From the NCBI RefSeq assembly GCF_011516755.1, contig NZ_WOSY01000010.1, forward strand, positions 1 to 64,000: DNA of 64,000 nt. The letters run 5' to 3'. The notes under the pieces are model-generated. The model saw only the letters and a program-made list of their open reading frames with translations, did no database searches and was not told the DNA's origin. Made by a program: the position numbers and the translations under genes. Below, in pieces: positions 1 through 8,695 of the stretch. The DNA is from Acetobacter conturbans. GTDB lineage: Bacteria > Pseudomonadota > Alphaproteobacteria > Acetobacterales > Acetobacteraceae. Every line of letters begins with the position of its first letter. The first letter of the stretch is position 1.

Positions 1-134
1 GTCTCCGAACGAAGCTCGTCCGCAACCTGCTTCAGTTGATCAATCGACAGGTTCCGAAGATCAACAGGATACGAAACACGGTCCAGTAACGGAAAACGAC
101 CCCGCGTGGGGCACGATCCTGACGTGTCGTTCAT
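1..134 (-). CDS. dxs: 1-deoxy-D-xylulose-5-phosphate synthase, N-terminal fragment
   Basis: Only the first 44 codons lie in the window; the gene runs off the left edge. The enzyme condenses pyruvate and glyceraldehyde 3-phosphate with thiamine diphosphate, the first step of the MEP isoprenoid pathway. The visible residues carry the family's N-terminal pattern: a PLLDRV start, then PVDLRNLS, then QLKQVADELR. The ATG at 134 sits 5 bp after the ispA stop, so dxs is the distal gene of an xseB-ispA-dxs operon, a common proteobacterial order. The identification rests on this short pattern and on the neighbours. Confidence 0.85.
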   Translation of the reverse strand, partial: MNDTSGSCPTRGRFPLLDRVSYPVDLRNLSIDQLKQVADELRSE

Positions 135-139
135 GGCTT

Positions 140-1081
140 TCAGCTCCTGCGCTCGACGACGTAACGCGCGAGGTCGCGTAGCCGGTCAGCTTTCTCTCCA
201 AAAATATCAAGGACATGACAGGCACGATCAGCCAGCTTTTCAGCTTCCCTGCGCGCACCGTCTATTCCCAGGAGAGCCACATAGGTGGACTTTTCGGCGG
301 CAAGATCCTTGCCAGCCGTCTTGCCGAGTTCTTCCTCGGTTGCCGTCGCATCCAGCACGTCATCCGCAATCTGGAAAGCCGCCCCAATGTCACGGCCATA
401 GCTTGCGATGCGATGGCGCTGTTCAGGATTCGCGCCGCCCAGAATAGCGCCGGCCTCCGCGGAATAGCGGATAAGGCAGCCCGTCTTCAGGGCATGCAGG
501 TGACCGACTTCCGTGAGAGACAGCGCGCGGCCCTCCCCTTCCATGTCGATCATCTGGCCACCGACCATACCAGCAGCACCGGAGGCGCGGGCCAGTTCCA
601 GCACGATCTGGATGCGAACAGATGCATCGGGATGGGTTTCGGTCTCGGCCAGCACCTCGAAGGCGCGCGTCTGGAGCGCGTCTCCGGCGAGAATAGCCGT
701 TGCCTCATCAAACTTGCGGTGGGTGGAAGGCTGGCCACGCCGCAGATCGTCGTCATCCATTGCCGGGAGATCGTCATGCACCAGCGAATAGGCATGCAGC
801 ATCTCAACCGAGGCAGCGGCGCGATAGGCACCCTCCTCACCCGCCGCACCATCGAACAGGGCAGCGACCTCCGCCACCAGATAACCGCGCAGACGTTTGC
901 CGCCGCCGAGGGTGGCGTAACGCATGGCGTCGATCACGCGGGCTTCCGGTCCCTCGACGCGCGGGATCAGGCGGTCAAGCATCGCCTCCACAGCAGCGGC
1001 GCGAGATCCGAGAGACGCGCGGAGCGCTTCGGACGACTGTTCGGAAGAGCTGGGGCTTTGGCTTGCGCCGAGGTTGGTCAT
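140..1081 (-). CDS. ispA: Farnesyl diphosphate synthase (polyprenyl synthetase family)
   Basis: A 313-residue short-chain prenyl transferase that adds isopentenyl diphosphate to allylic diphosphates to make farnesyl (or geranylgeranyl) diphosphate. The first aspartate-rich motif (DDLPAMDDDDLRRG) and the second (DDVLD, following FQIA) bind magnesium-diphosphate. GGGKRLR is the IPP-binding segment. Length is normal for IspA. An ATG at 1081 is chosen; a TTG at 1093 would add four residues and overlap the xseB stop, so coupling is possible with either start. It lies between xseB and dxs, which supplies its precursors. Product chain length cannot be settled from sequence. Confidence 0.92.
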   Translation of the reverse strand: MTNLGASQSPSSSEQSSEALRASLGSRAAAVEAMLDRLIPRVEGPEARVIDAMRYATLGGGKRLRGYLVAEVAALFDGAAGEEGAYRAAASVEMLHAYSLVHDDLPAMDDDDLRRGQPSTHRKFDEATAILAGDALQTRAFEVLAETETHPDASVRIQIVLELARASGAAGMVGGQMIDMEGEGRALSLTEVGHLHALKTGCLIRYSAEAGAILGGANPEQRHRIASYGRDIGAAFQIADDVLDATATEEELGKTAGKDLAAEKSTYVALLGIDGARREAEKLADRACHVLDIFGEKADRLRDLARYVVERRS

Positions 1082-1089
1082 GACGAAGT

Positions 1090-1320
1090 TCAATCCACGT
1101 TCTTTGCATCCAGGGAGCCATCAGCTTTCCGGACGATCGCCTGCACGCGCTCTTCAGCCTCGCGCAGTTTCGCTTCGCAGTGGGCACGCAGAGCCGCACC
1201 GCGTTCATAAGAGGTGATGGCCTCCTCCAGCTTCATCTGTCCGCCTTCAAGGTTTCGGACGATGCGCTCGAGTTCAGTGAGGGCGTCCTCGAAGGACAGG
1301 GAAGCAATCTCACCCGTCAT
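1090..1320 (-). CDS. xseB: Exodeoxyribonuclease VII small subunit
   Basis: A 76-residue protein with the XseB pattern: SFEDAL near the start, ELERIVRNLEGGQMKLEEAI in the middle, then YERG. The small subunit binds repeatedly along XseA in the exonuclease VII complex, which degrades single-stranded DNA. The ATG at 1320 is chosen because a GAGG lies upstream and the protein then has the usual length; in-frame ATG (1332) and TTG (1338) codons lie further upstream. XseA is not in the window. It is the first gene of the xseB-ispA-dxs set. Confidence 0.9.
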   Translation of the reverse strand: MTGEIASLSFEDALTELERIVRNLEGGQMKLEEAITSYERGAALRAHCEAKLREAEERVQAIVRKADGSLDAKNVD

Positions 1321-1475
1321 GTCAAATAGCATCCTCAATCGCTCATCAAGCCGCTGCCCTTACCCCGCACACGGGCCCATGCCAAGCCCGCAAGGCCATT
1401 CAGGGCCCGGACATTTCGCCTCAAACGTCGATTTTTTTCTTCCTGTCGCCTCCCCGCATCACAGGGAATCCGTCT

Positions 1476-1715
1476 TCATGCAGCCGGTTCGGGTTTCTTG
1501 CGGATGACAAAGGACAGAACCCCCGCCTCTTCTCCCCGTGCCACCAGCGCATGGCCTGTCTGGCGGCAGAATGTCTGGAAATCCGAGGAAGAAGCCCGGT
1601 CGGTCGCAAGAACGCGCAGATGGTCGCCGGGGGCGAGATCGCGCAGAACCCGGTTCGCTTTCAGCACAGGCAGGGGGCAGCTCAGCCCTCTCACATCCAG
1701 AAGGGTTTCGCTCAT
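1476..1715 (-). CDS. tusA: TusA family sulfur carrier protein
   Basis: A 79-residue TusA/SirA-like protein. It has the signature L-D-x-R-G-L-x-C-P-x-P at residues 6-16, whose cysteine carries persulfide sulfur for tRNA thiouridylation and other thiolation reactions. The helix after the motif (VLKANRVLRDL) and the DF-x-x-F-C segment fit the family. AAGGAG sits about 7 bases upstream of the ATG at 1715. A longer open frame reaches 1847 but adds nothing conserved. It is monocistronic as far as can be seen, divergent from the fructokinase gene. The sulfur donor and acceptor are unknown here. Confidence 0.88.
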   Translation of the reverse strand: MSETLLDVRGLSCPLPVLKANRVLRDLAPGDHLRVLATDRASSSDFQTFCRQTGHALVARGEEAGVLSFVIRKKPEPAA

Positions 1716-1856
1716 GGCACGTATCTCCTTGTCTCCACCGGATTTTGGATAGATTGTCCCCCGGCGGCAGTCATCCGGCTGAAGCAAAACGTCAGGATCT
1801 GCTCGGGGTGTCCTGATGCACTGTATCGGGCATTTATGCAGGAGCACACAGCTAGC

Positions 1857-2783
1857 ATGAACAGCATACGCCTTGGAATCGACATGGGCGCCACCAAGAT
1901 CGAAATCGCGGCGCTCTCCTCTGCGGGTGAAATTCTCCTGCGCCGGCGCGTTCCGAATCCCGGAAAATATGAAGCGCTCCTGACCAGTATTCGTGATCTG
2001 GCCGATTCAGCCGAAGCCGAACTGGGTGTAAACGACAGCGGAACACGGCTCCCGCTGGGGATCGGCATTCCCGGCTCCATCGACGAGGTGAGTGGTCTTG
2101 TCAAAAACTCCAACGCCACGTGGCTGAACCAGACCCCTTTCGGCAAGGATCTTCCCGAAATCACGGGGCGCAGGGTGCGCGTGGAGAATGACGCGAACTG
2201 TTTCGCTCTCTCGGAGGCCATAGATGGCGCCGCCGCCGGGCAACATGTCGTGTTCGGAGTGATCATCGGCTCGGGCATGGGGGGCGGTCTTGTGGTGGAC
2301 CGTAAACTCCTGACGGGTCGTCATCACGTGGCTGGCGAATGGGGCCACACTCCCCTCCCCTGGCCCCGCATCGACGAATTTCCCATGCCGGTCTGCTTCT
2401 GCGGGAACGAAGGCTGCCTTGAACGATTCCTGTGCGGCCCGGCTCTGGCTGCCGCATGGAAAGGCGAAGGTGTGCGCAGCGCCGAAGGAATCGAGGATGC
2501 CGCCGCAGGGGGCGACATGAAGGCGCAGGCAGCTCTCGACGCCTATGTCGACCGGCTGGCGCGGGCGTGTGCTCTGGTCGTCAATCTGCTCGATCCCGAT
2601 GCCATCGTCTTCGGTGGCGGGGTCTCCAACCTGACCACGACGCTCGGGCGCGTGCCGGGCATGTTGTCCACCCATGTAGTGACGCCCGTGTGCAAGACTG
2701 ACATCCTTGTAAACAAACATGGGGACAGTTCAGGTGTTCGCGGAGCCGCATGGCTCTGGGACACGAAGGAACTCGAAATCTGA
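1857..2783 (+). CDS. mak: ROK-family fructokinase (Mak type)
   Basis: A 308-residue ROK sugar kinase. The phosphate-binding motif DMGATK lies at residues 9-14. Family segments IPGSID, KNSNATWLNQ and NDANCFALSEA follow. The ROK zinc signature is present: GHTPLPW, then C-F-C-G-N-E-G-C-L-E-R. The wording of these motifs matches E. coli Mak closely, so ATP-dependent phosphorylation of fructose is the likely reaction; other hexoses cannot be excluded. The start at 1857 follows an AGGAG; an in-frame ATG at 1836 is the alternative. The 3' end overlaps the start of the polymerase gene by 34 bp. Confidence 0.87.
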   Translation: MNSIRLGIDMGATKIEIAALSSAGEILLRRRVPNPGKYEALLTSIRDLADSAEAELGVNDSGTRLPLGIGIPGSIDEVSGLVKNSNATWLNQTPFGKDLPEITGRRVRVENDANCFALSEAIDGAAAGQHVVFGVIIGSGMGGGLVVDRKLLTGRHHVAGEWGHTPLPWPRIDEFPMPVCFCGNEGCLERFLCGPALAAAWKGEGVRSAEGIEDAAAGGDMKAQAALDAYVDRLARACALVVNLLDPDAIVFGGGVSNLTTTLGRVPGMLSTHVVTPVCKTDILVNKHGDSSGVRGAAWLWDTKELEI

Positions 2784-4069
2784 CAGACACCGGACATCCC
2801 ATCCTGTGCCGGGATTGCCCGGATCTTTTCTGGCCACAGGGCAGTGGACCCCTCCTCCGCTGCCCTGTCTGCGGCTCTCGCCGCCTCGTTTCTCATCCGG
2901 ACCTAAGCCGTCTTTCCATTATCCATGTCGATTGCGACGCTTTTTTCGCCAGCGTCGAGAAACAGCGCCGTCCCGAACTGGTGGACCGCCCGCTTCTGGT
3001 CGGCGGCACGGGTGACCGTGGCGTGGTTTCGACGGCCTGCTATATCGCCCGGCTGACGGGCGCGCGGTCAGCGATGCCCATGCGACAGGCCCGCGAACTC
3101 TGCCCCGACGCCGTCATCCTCGCCCCTGACATCGCCGCCTATCGTGCCGTCGCCGAAAAGATGCGCGCCATGATGCGGGAACTCACCCCGCTGGTCGAAG
3201 TGAAATCCATCGATGAGGCCGTGCTGGATATGTCCGGCACACGGGAACTGCACAGCGCGTCCCCCTGTGTCGTGATGGCGCGGCTGGCGCTGAGGGTCGA
3301 ACGGGAACTCGGTGTCACCATCTCCATAGGACTTGCTACCAATCCGCTGATGGCCAAGCTTGCGGCCGGCATCGACAAGCCGCGCGGGTATGGCGTGATC
3401 GGACGGGAAGCACGGGACTGGCTGGCGACCAGGCCCGTCCGCACCCTGCCGGGAATCGGCAAGTCGCAGGAGGAATCGCTTCAACGGGTGGGACTCGTCC
3501 GTCTCGGTGCCATCGCGTCTCTTACGACGGAAGAGGCGCTGCGCAGGCTCGGTCCCCGTGGTCCGGAGCTTGTCGCCCGGGCGCGCGGTGAAGACAGACG
3601 GCGGGTGACGCCGTTCCATCCGGTCAAATCCGTCAGCACGGAAGTGACCTTTGCGCAGGACATTCGCGACCGTGCCATTCTTGAACGAGAACTCTGGGAT
3701 CTGTGCGAGCAACTCGCCATCCGACTGAAGAACAAGGAAGTATCCACGGTCGGCATCTCGCTCAAGCTGCGCACCGCCGCTTTCCAGACCCGCAGTCGGG
3801 CGCTAAAACTGCATACGCCGACGGTTCTGCCCGACCGCCTGTTCGATGCGGCCCGAGGGCTGCTTATGGCGGAAGCGGAAGGCAGGACAGCGTTCCGCCT
3901 GCTTGGGCTGGGATCAAATGGACTGGCGCCTCTCGATGCAGCCGATCCACCCGATCTGGCGGATATGCAGTCCCAGAACCGGGTGGCGATGCAGCGGGCC
4001 ATCGACGCGCTGAGATCACGCTTCGGCAGGGACGCCGTGCAACGCGGCCGGACTCTCGGCCGCGAATAG
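2750..4069 (+). CDS. dinB: DNA polymerase IV (Y family) with N-terminal zinc-ribbon extension
   Basis: A 439-residue translesion polymerase. The Y-family core starts near residue 58 (IIHVDCDAFFASVE); DEAVLD in the palm carries the other catalytic acidic residues. The helix-hairpin-helix segment (LPGIGKS), the thumb and a little-finger domain follow. Ahead of the core are about 55 residues with two cysteine pairs (C-R-D-C and C-P-V-C-G), a likely zinc ribbon not found in E. coli DinB. The ATG at 2750 lies inside the fructokinase gene, and no other standard start codon precedes the ribbon, so the overlap is probably real. No C-terminal QLxLF-type clamp peptide is obvious. Confidence 0.9.
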   Translation: MALGHEGTRNLTDTGHPILCRDCPDLFWPQGSGPLLRCPVCGSRRLVSHPDLSRLSIIHVDCDAFFASVEKQRRPELVDRPLLVGGTGDRGVVSTACYIARLTGARSAMPMRQARELCPDAVILAPDIAAYRAVAEKMRAMMRELTPLVEVKSIDEAVLDMSGTRELHSASPCVVMARLALRVERELGVTISIGLATNPLMAKLAAGIDKPRGYGVIGREARDWLATRPVRTLPGIGKSQEESLQRVGLVRLGAIASLTTEEALRRLGPRGPELVARARGEDRRRVTPFHPVKSVSTEVTFAQDIRDRAILERELWDLCEQLAIRLKNKEVSTVGISLKLRTAAFQTRSRALKLHTPTVLPDRLFDAARGLLMAEAEGRTAFRLLGLGSNGLAPLDAADPPDLADMQSQNRVAMQRAIDALRSRFGRDAVQRGRTLGRE

Positions 4070-4074
4070 GCTGT

Positions 4075-4458
4075 TCAGACGTGAAAGCTCTGTCCGCAGC
4101 CGCAGCGGCCTTTTTCGTTGGGATTGCTGAACACGAATCCCGACTCGAAATCACCCGTCTGGTAGTCCATCTGTGACCCGATCAGAAACAGGATGGCCTT
4201 GCTGTCGATCAATACGGTGACACCCTTGTCCGTCACACGTTCGTCGCCAGCCTCTCCCCGCTGATCGACAAAATTCATGTCGTAGGCATGACCCGAACAC
4301 CCCTTGGTGCTCACGGAAATACGCAGGAGTTGTCCAACGTTTGCGCCCGCATAGAGGACACGCAACCGGTCTGCGGCGATATCGGACAAGGTCATCACCG
4401 GCGGAAGTTCGCGGACGGGGCGGCGTGGTGTCTGGCCTGTCGAGGTCTGTGCTTCCAT
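4075..4458 (-). CDS. sufA: A-type iron-sulfur carrier (SufA/ErpA-like)
   Basis: A 127-residue A-type carrier, last gene of the SUF operon. The three conserved cysteines are visible: one in S-T-K-G-C-S-G and two in R-C-G-C-G near the C terminus. These hold a cluster passed from the SufBCD scaffold to client proteins. GSQMDYQ and GFVFSNPN are family segments. The first ~20 residues are a Pro/Arg-rich extension. It lies 13 bp after the SufT-like gene and converges on dinB with only 5 bp between stops. Assignment to SufA rather than ErpA or IscA is by operon position. Confidence 0.9.
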   Translation of the reverse strand: MEAQTSTGQTPRRPVRELPPVMTLSDIAADRLRVLYAGANVGQLLRISVSTKGCSGHAYDMNFVDQRGEAGDERVTDKGVTVLIDSKAILFLIGSQMDYQTGDFESGFVFSNPNEKGRCGCGQSFHV

Positions 4459-4471
4459 TGTCTCTCTCCGC

Positions 4472-4927
4472 TCAGAACATGTTCAATGCGAGACGGGCCT
4501 CATCGCTCATGCGCGACATATCCCACGGCGGATCCCACACCACATCCACATGGGCGTCACTGACACCCGGCACTTTCTCGACCGCTTCCTTGACCTGCAA
4601 CGGCAGTTCCTGCGCGCTGGGGCAATTCGGGGCGGTCAGGGTCATCTCCACCTTCACCCGACCGTCATCATGCAACTCGATCGCGTAGATCAGGCCAAGT
4701 TCGTAGATATTCACCGGGATTTCCGGATCATGCACGGTCGCGATCGCATCGATCACCGCCTCTTCCGACGGGGCGGCCCCGGCAGGCTGCACCTCCCCAT
4801 CCGGTGTCCAGTGCGCGACCTCTCCCTTATGAGGATCGGCAGGGCCGGTCGCCGGAGTGACTGTCGCTTGCGGAGCCGCAGTCTCCACCAGATTGTGTTC
4901 GTCCTGTGCAGGCATCGTATCAGTCAT
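4472..4927 (-). CDS. sufT: SufT-like MIP18/DUF59 iron-sulfur assembly protein
   Basis: A 151-residue protein with a DUF59 (PaaD/MIP18) domain from about residue 55: EEAVIDAI, then D-P-E-I-P-V-N-I-Y-E-L-G-L-I-Y, then LTAPNCPSAQELP with the conserved cysteine. Members of this family help iron-sulfur cluster maturation. The first 50 residues are low-complexity and acidic/Pro-Ala-rich. The ATG at 4927 shares one base with the sufU stop (TGATG), so translation is coupled; a longer in-frame extension to 4972 would overlap sufU and is rejected. Its place between sufU and sufA supports a role in SUF maturation. Confidence 0.87.
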   Translation of the reverse strand: MTDTMPAQDEHNLVETAAPQATVTPATGPADPHKGEVAHWTPDGEVQPAGAAPSEEAVIDAIATVHDPEIPVNIYELGLIYAIELHDDGRVKVEMTLTAPNCPSAQELPLQVKEAVEKVPGVSDAHVDVVWDPPWDMSRMSDEARLALNMF

Positions 4928-5373
4928 CAAGCAAGCGCCTCCCCAAGCGCTGTCCAGGGCAAAGTCGCACACCGCAGACGGGAGCGATGGGTTCTGAGAG
5001 GCTGGAACGCCAGCAGACCCGCAGGCAGGTTTCCCCTCTCAACGGCGCTGTCCATCGCCGACGGGGTTTCCAGCATATCGGTAAACTGACGCCCCAGTTC
5101 AAGGGCGGCGGCAACAGACTGTCCGGTCACGGCCTCTGCCATAAGGTCCGCTGAAGCCTGACAGATCGCGCAGCCTCGCGTCTCATGACGAATACCGGCC
5201 ACACCTTTATCCGTCGCGCGCAATGACAGTTTCACACGGTCCCCGCACATCGGATTGTTGCCTTGCGCGGTTGCCGTCGCATTCTCCACGATTCCGGCGA
5301 ATTCCGGTTTCCGCGAGCGTGCGAGAATGAGTGTGTCGTAGCAGGAGGTTCCGTCCACGACACGCCTATACAA
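4927..5373 (-). CDS. sufU: SufU/IscU-like sulfur acceptor or scaffold
   Basis: A 148-residue IscU/SufU-fold protein. The three conserved cysteines are seen: N-P-x-C-G-D near residue 43, R-G-C-A-I-C in the middle, and R-C-A-T-L-P-W near the end. In SUF systems of this layout the protein accepts persulfide sulfur from SufS. The likely start is a TTG at 5373 within TTGTATAG, overlapping the sufS stop; a GTG at 5358 is an alternative. Both imply a start that depends on translation of sufS. It lies between sufS and the sufT-like gene. Confidence 0.88.
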   Translation of the reverse strand: MYRRVVDGTSCYDTLILARSRKPEFAGIVENATATAQGNNPMCGDRVKLSLRATDKGVAGIRHETRGCAICQASADLMAEAVTGQSVAAALELGRQFTDMLETPSAMDSAVERGNLPAGLLAFQPLRTHRSRLRCATLPWTALGEALA

Positions 5374-6580
5374 AAAACTGACGGATACGTTTCAGGGTTT
5401 CCGCAAGCACGTCGATCTCGTCTTCCGTCGTATAGATCCCGAAGCTGGCCCGCGCCGTGGCCGTCAGGCCAAGCCGGTGCATCAGAGGTTCGGCGCAGTG
5501 ATGGCCTGCACGCACGGCGATCCCATTGCGGTCGAGCAGTGTGGCGATATCGTGCGGATGCACATCCTCCATGGTGAAGGATATCACCCCGCCCCGCTCC
5601 CGCGGTGCGCCGACAATGGACAGGCCGGGAACATCGGGGAGAACCCGCAGTGCATGGGCTGTCAGTGCTGCCTCGTGCGCGCCGATGGCCTCGTATCCGA
5701 TGCTTTCCACCCAGTCGATGGCCGTTCCAAGTCCGACAGCCTCCACAATCGCGGGTGTGCCTGCCTCGAATTTTGCAGGAACCGGTGCCCAGACCGACTT
5801 CTCGAAGGTGACGGAAGAAATCATGTCCCCGCCGCCCATGAAGGGCGGCATGGCGTCCAGCAGTTCCCGACGCGCCCACAGTACCCCGATCCCCGTCGGC
5901 CCATACAGCTTGTGGCCGGTAAAAGTATAGAAATCCGCGCCAAGTTTCTGGACGTCTGTCTTGCGATGCACCACCGCCTGACTGCCATCGAGCAGGATCT
6001 TCGCACCCGCATCATGCGCCATCGCCACCAGCCGCTCGGCCGGGGTAATGGTCCCCAGAACGTTCGACATGTGCGTGATGGCGACCAGCGCGACCTTGCC
6101 ATCGGAAAGATGCTGGCCATACGCATCAAGGTCGAGATCGCCGTCATCCGTGATAGGTGTGACGCGCAGTTCGATCCCGGTCCTGTCGCGCAGCATCTGC
6201 CAGGGCACTAGATTGGCGTGATGCTCCATTTCGGAGATCAGCACCACCTGACCGGGCTTCAGAAGGCTGCCGTAAGTATAGGCGACGAGGTTGATCGCCT
6301 CAGTGCTGTTACGTGTGAAAACGATCTCTTCGCGGGACGCCGCCCCCAGAAAGGAGGCGACGCGGCTGCGGGCCACTTCATAGGCTTCCGTTGCCCGCTC
6401 GCTCATCCAGTGCAGGCCACGATGGATGTTCGCATACTCCGAACGCATCATGTTGGCCATGGAATCGATCACCACGTCCGGTTTCTGCGCGGATGCGGCG
6501 CTGTCGAGAAACACCAGCGGTTTTCCGTGGACTTTTTGCGACAGGATAGGAAACTGCGACCGGATTTCGGAAATATTCAT
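5366..6580 (-). CDS. sufS: Cysteine desulfurase SufS
   Basis: A 404-residue group II (CsdB/SufS) cysteine desulfurase. Lys224 in T-G-H-K-L-Y-G-P binds PLP and Cys362 in R-A-G-H-H-C-A-E-P is the persulfide-forming residue. Segments LDSAASAQKP, NSTEAINLVA, SEMEHHAN and HMSNVLG are typical. The enzyme removes sulfur from cysteine for cluster building. Its ATG overlaps the sufD stop as ATGA, and its own stop overlaps the sufU start. Length is normal. Confidence 0.95.
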   Translation of the reverse strand: MNISEIRSQFPILSQKVHGKPLVFLDSAASAQKPDVVIDSMANMMRSEYANIHRGLHWMSERATEAYEVARSRVASFLGAASREEIVFTRNSTEAINLVAYTYGSLLKPGQVVLISEMEHHANLVPWQMLRDRTGIELRVTPITDDGDLDLDAYGQHLSDGKVALVAITHMSNVLGTITPAERLVAMAHDAGAKILLDGSQAVVHRKTDVQKLGADFYTFTGHKLYGPTGIGVLWARRELLDAMPPFMGGGDMISSVTFEKSVWAPVPAKFEAGTPAIVEAVGLGTAIDWVESIGYEAIGAHEAALTAHALRVLPDVPGLSIVGAPRERGGVISFTMEDVHPHDIATLLDRNGIAVRAGHHCAEPLMHRLGLTATARASFGIYTTEDEIDVLAETLKRIRQFFV

Positions 6581-7884
6581 GCCGTTTTCTCCGGTGCGCC
6601 CACCCGTTCCGTCAGGGCCTTTTCCAGAGCCTGAAGCAGGATCACATGAGCGGTTTCGTCCTCAACGAGGTCCACCGTCTCGACCAGAAACGCCTCGACA
6701 AGCATCTGTCTCGCCTGTGCATCCGGCACACCGCGACTGCGCAGGTAGAAAAGCTGATCCTCATCCAGAGCGCCGACCGTGGCGCCGTGGCTGCATTTCA
6801 CGTCGTCTGCGTAAATTTCGAGTTCCGGCTTGGCATCTATCTCAGATGTAGGCGACAGCAGCAGCGCCTGATTCATCTGGTAACCATCAGTCTTCTGCGC
6901 GACGCGCTCGACCAGAACCTTGCCCTGAAACACCGCCCGCGCCCGGTCGGTCAGCACGTTGCGGACCGTCTGCCGCGAGATGCAGTCCGGGGCTCCATGC
7001 GTGATAACGCTGGTGATGTCGCCAACCTGCTCGCCACCCAGCAACTGCGCGCCATTAACATGCACGCCTGCATGGTCGCCACGCAGGGTCACATGGACTT
7101 CATGGCGCGCCAGCACAGATCCAAGACCGAGAGTGAAACTGTCATACGTCGCCCGACTGGCGACGTCGGCATAGACAGTCGCCAGATGGACAGCCTGATC
7201 CGCCTCGTGCTGGATTTTCACATGCGTCAGATGCGCCCCCTCTGCGATGACGCTGGTCAGGACGGGATTATGCAGATAAGCGCCTGCATGCTTCTCGACG
7301 GTGACTGCAATCTCGATAAGGGAAAGACGAGCGCCCTCACCCACTTCGACGGCATGACGGGGATGGAAGGATATATCCTCCTCCAGCCCCATCGCCAGCG
7401 AGATGAAGACGATTCTTCCTGCGTTTACATGCGGCTTTACGGAAAGCCTTATCCCATCGCCCGCCAGCGCCGTATTCAGCGCGACCAGTGCATCCCGGTC
7501 CGGTGCTGTCTGCGTTCCGAAATCAGGAGACCGGGCAAAGGACGTGAAGACTATGCCCGCGGGAAATTCCGCCGAGGAAAGGGACGGTGCGAAGGCTCCG
7601 TTCACCAGGACCAGACGCGGAAGACCTGCAAGCCCACCATTATCCGCAAGAATACCGGCAAGCGCCTTTTGAGCCGCAGCTTCATCAAAACCCGCAGCCG
7701 GGGCGGAGAAAACGCGCCCGGACAGCGCACGCAGGTTCGTATAATGCCATGCCTCGACATGAGGTGTCGGCAGTCCCACCCGCGCCAGTTCACCGGCCGC
7801 AGCTTTCCGATCCGCGTCCTTAAGCCCGGACAGACGAGCGGCGAACGGCGTGAGACTACGCCCGATCGGCGTTATGACGTTCAT
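6577..7884 (-). CDS. sufD: Fe-S cluster assembly protein SufD
   Basis: A 435-residue SufB/SufD-family protein forming the SufBC2D scaffold. The C-terminal half holds the family's right-handed beta-helix core and the segments DVKCSHGATVGALDEDQLFYL and ARQMLVEAF. The histidine in CSHGA is the conserved cluster-related residue. The N terminus is a variable helical domain (VEAWHYTNLR). ATGA overlaps couple it to sufC upstream and sufS downstream. It is clearly distinct from SufB, which is longer and lies first in the operon. Confidence 0.94.
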   Translation of the reverse strand: MNVITPIGRSLTPFAARLSGLKDADRKAAAGELARVGLPTPHVEAWHYTNLRALSGRVFSAPAAGFDEAAAQKALAGILADNGGLAGLPRLVLVNGAFAPSLSSAEFPAGIVFTSFARSPDFGTQTAPDRDALVALNTALAGDGIRLSVKPHVNAGRIVFISLAMGLEEDISFHPRHAVEVGEGARLSLIEIAVTVEKHAGAYLHNPVLTSVIAEGAHLTHVKIQHEADQAVHLATVYADVASRATYDSFTLGLGSVLARHEVHVTLRGDHAGVHVNGAQLLGGEQVGDITSVITHGAPDCISRQTVRNVLTDRARAVFQGKVLVERVAQKTDGYQMNQALLLSPTSEIDAKPELEIYADDVKCSHGATVGALDEDQLFYLRSRGVPDAQARQMLVEAFLVETVDLVEDETAHVILLQALEKALTERVGAPEKTA

Positions 7885-8651
7885 GCCGCCTCCTTGAGAA
7901 AGGCTGCGTATCCTTCCTCATTGATCTGCTTGGCCAGTTCCGGACCGCCGCTACGGATAATGCGTCCCTTCGCCATGACGTGGACACGATCCGGACCAAG
8001 ATAATCGAGCAGCTTCTGGTGATGCGTGATGACCAGCGCGGAGAAATTCGGCGAACGCAAGTTCTGCACACCTTCCGCCACAATCCGCAGCGCGTCCACG
8101 TCGAGACCGCTATCCGTCTCATCAAGGATCGCCAGTGTCGGCTGGAGCATGGTCATCTGCAGCACTTCATTGCGCTTCTTCTCGCCACCGGAGAAGCCGA
8201 CATTGACGTTGCGCTTGAGCATGTCATCAGCCATCGAGAGATTCTTCGTGGCTGCACGAACAGCTTTCAGAAATCCAACGGCATCGAGCTCCGGCTCGCC
8301 ACGTGCACGACGCACGGCATTGACCGCCGTGCGGAGGAAGTTGGCATTATTGACGCCCGGCAGTTCCACCGGAGACTGGAAAGCCAGAAACAGGCCGGCT
8401 GCGGCGCGCTCTTCGGGCTCCATGGTCAGGAGGTCCTTGCCGCTGAACAAGGCGCTTCCGCTCGTTACTTCGTAGTCATCACGACCGGCGAGAACATAGG
8501 ACAGCGTGGACTTGCCGCAACCGTTCGGCCCCATGATCGCGTGAACTTCACCCGGCGGGATGACCAGATCGATCCCGCGCAGGATTTCCTTGGGCGTTCC
8601 GTCAGCGTCGATGGTGGCGTGCAGGCCGGAAATCTTCAGTAATTCGCTCAT
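7881..8651 (-). CDS. sufC: Fe-S cluster assembly ATPase SufC
   Basis: A 256-residue ABC-type ATPase that powers the SufBC2D complex in the cytosol. Walker A is G-P-N-G-C-G-K-S-T. The signature F-S-G-G-E-K-K-R-N-E is the SufC form. Walker B is followed by D-E-T-D-S-G-L-D, and the switch histidine lies in ITHHQ. The start at 8651 (MSELLKI) is preceded by GGAA and fits the family length; the frame is open to 8684. The stop overlaps the sufD start. A 44-bp gap separates it from sufB. Confidence 0.95.
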   Translation of the reverse strand: MSELLKISGLHATIDADGTPKEILRGIDLVIPPGEVHAIMGPNGCGKSTLSYVLAGRDDYEVTSGSALFSGKDLLTMEPEERAAAGLFLAFQSPVELPGVNNANFLRTAVNAVRRARGEPELDAVGFLKAVRAATKNLSMADDMLKRNVNVGFSGGEKKRNEVLQMTMLQPTLAILDETDSGLDVDALRIVAEGVQNLRSPNFSALVITHHQKLLDYLGPDRVHVMAKGRIIRSGGPELAKQINEEGYAAFLKEAA

Positions 8652-8695
8652 TTCTTCCATTCCTTCCCGACTGTGCCGGGTCAAATCCGCACGTA

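Noticed and set aside
6646..8004. 452-codon antisense frame over sufD
   Set aside because: SufD is conserved on the minus strand; the plus-strand frame has no family motifs.
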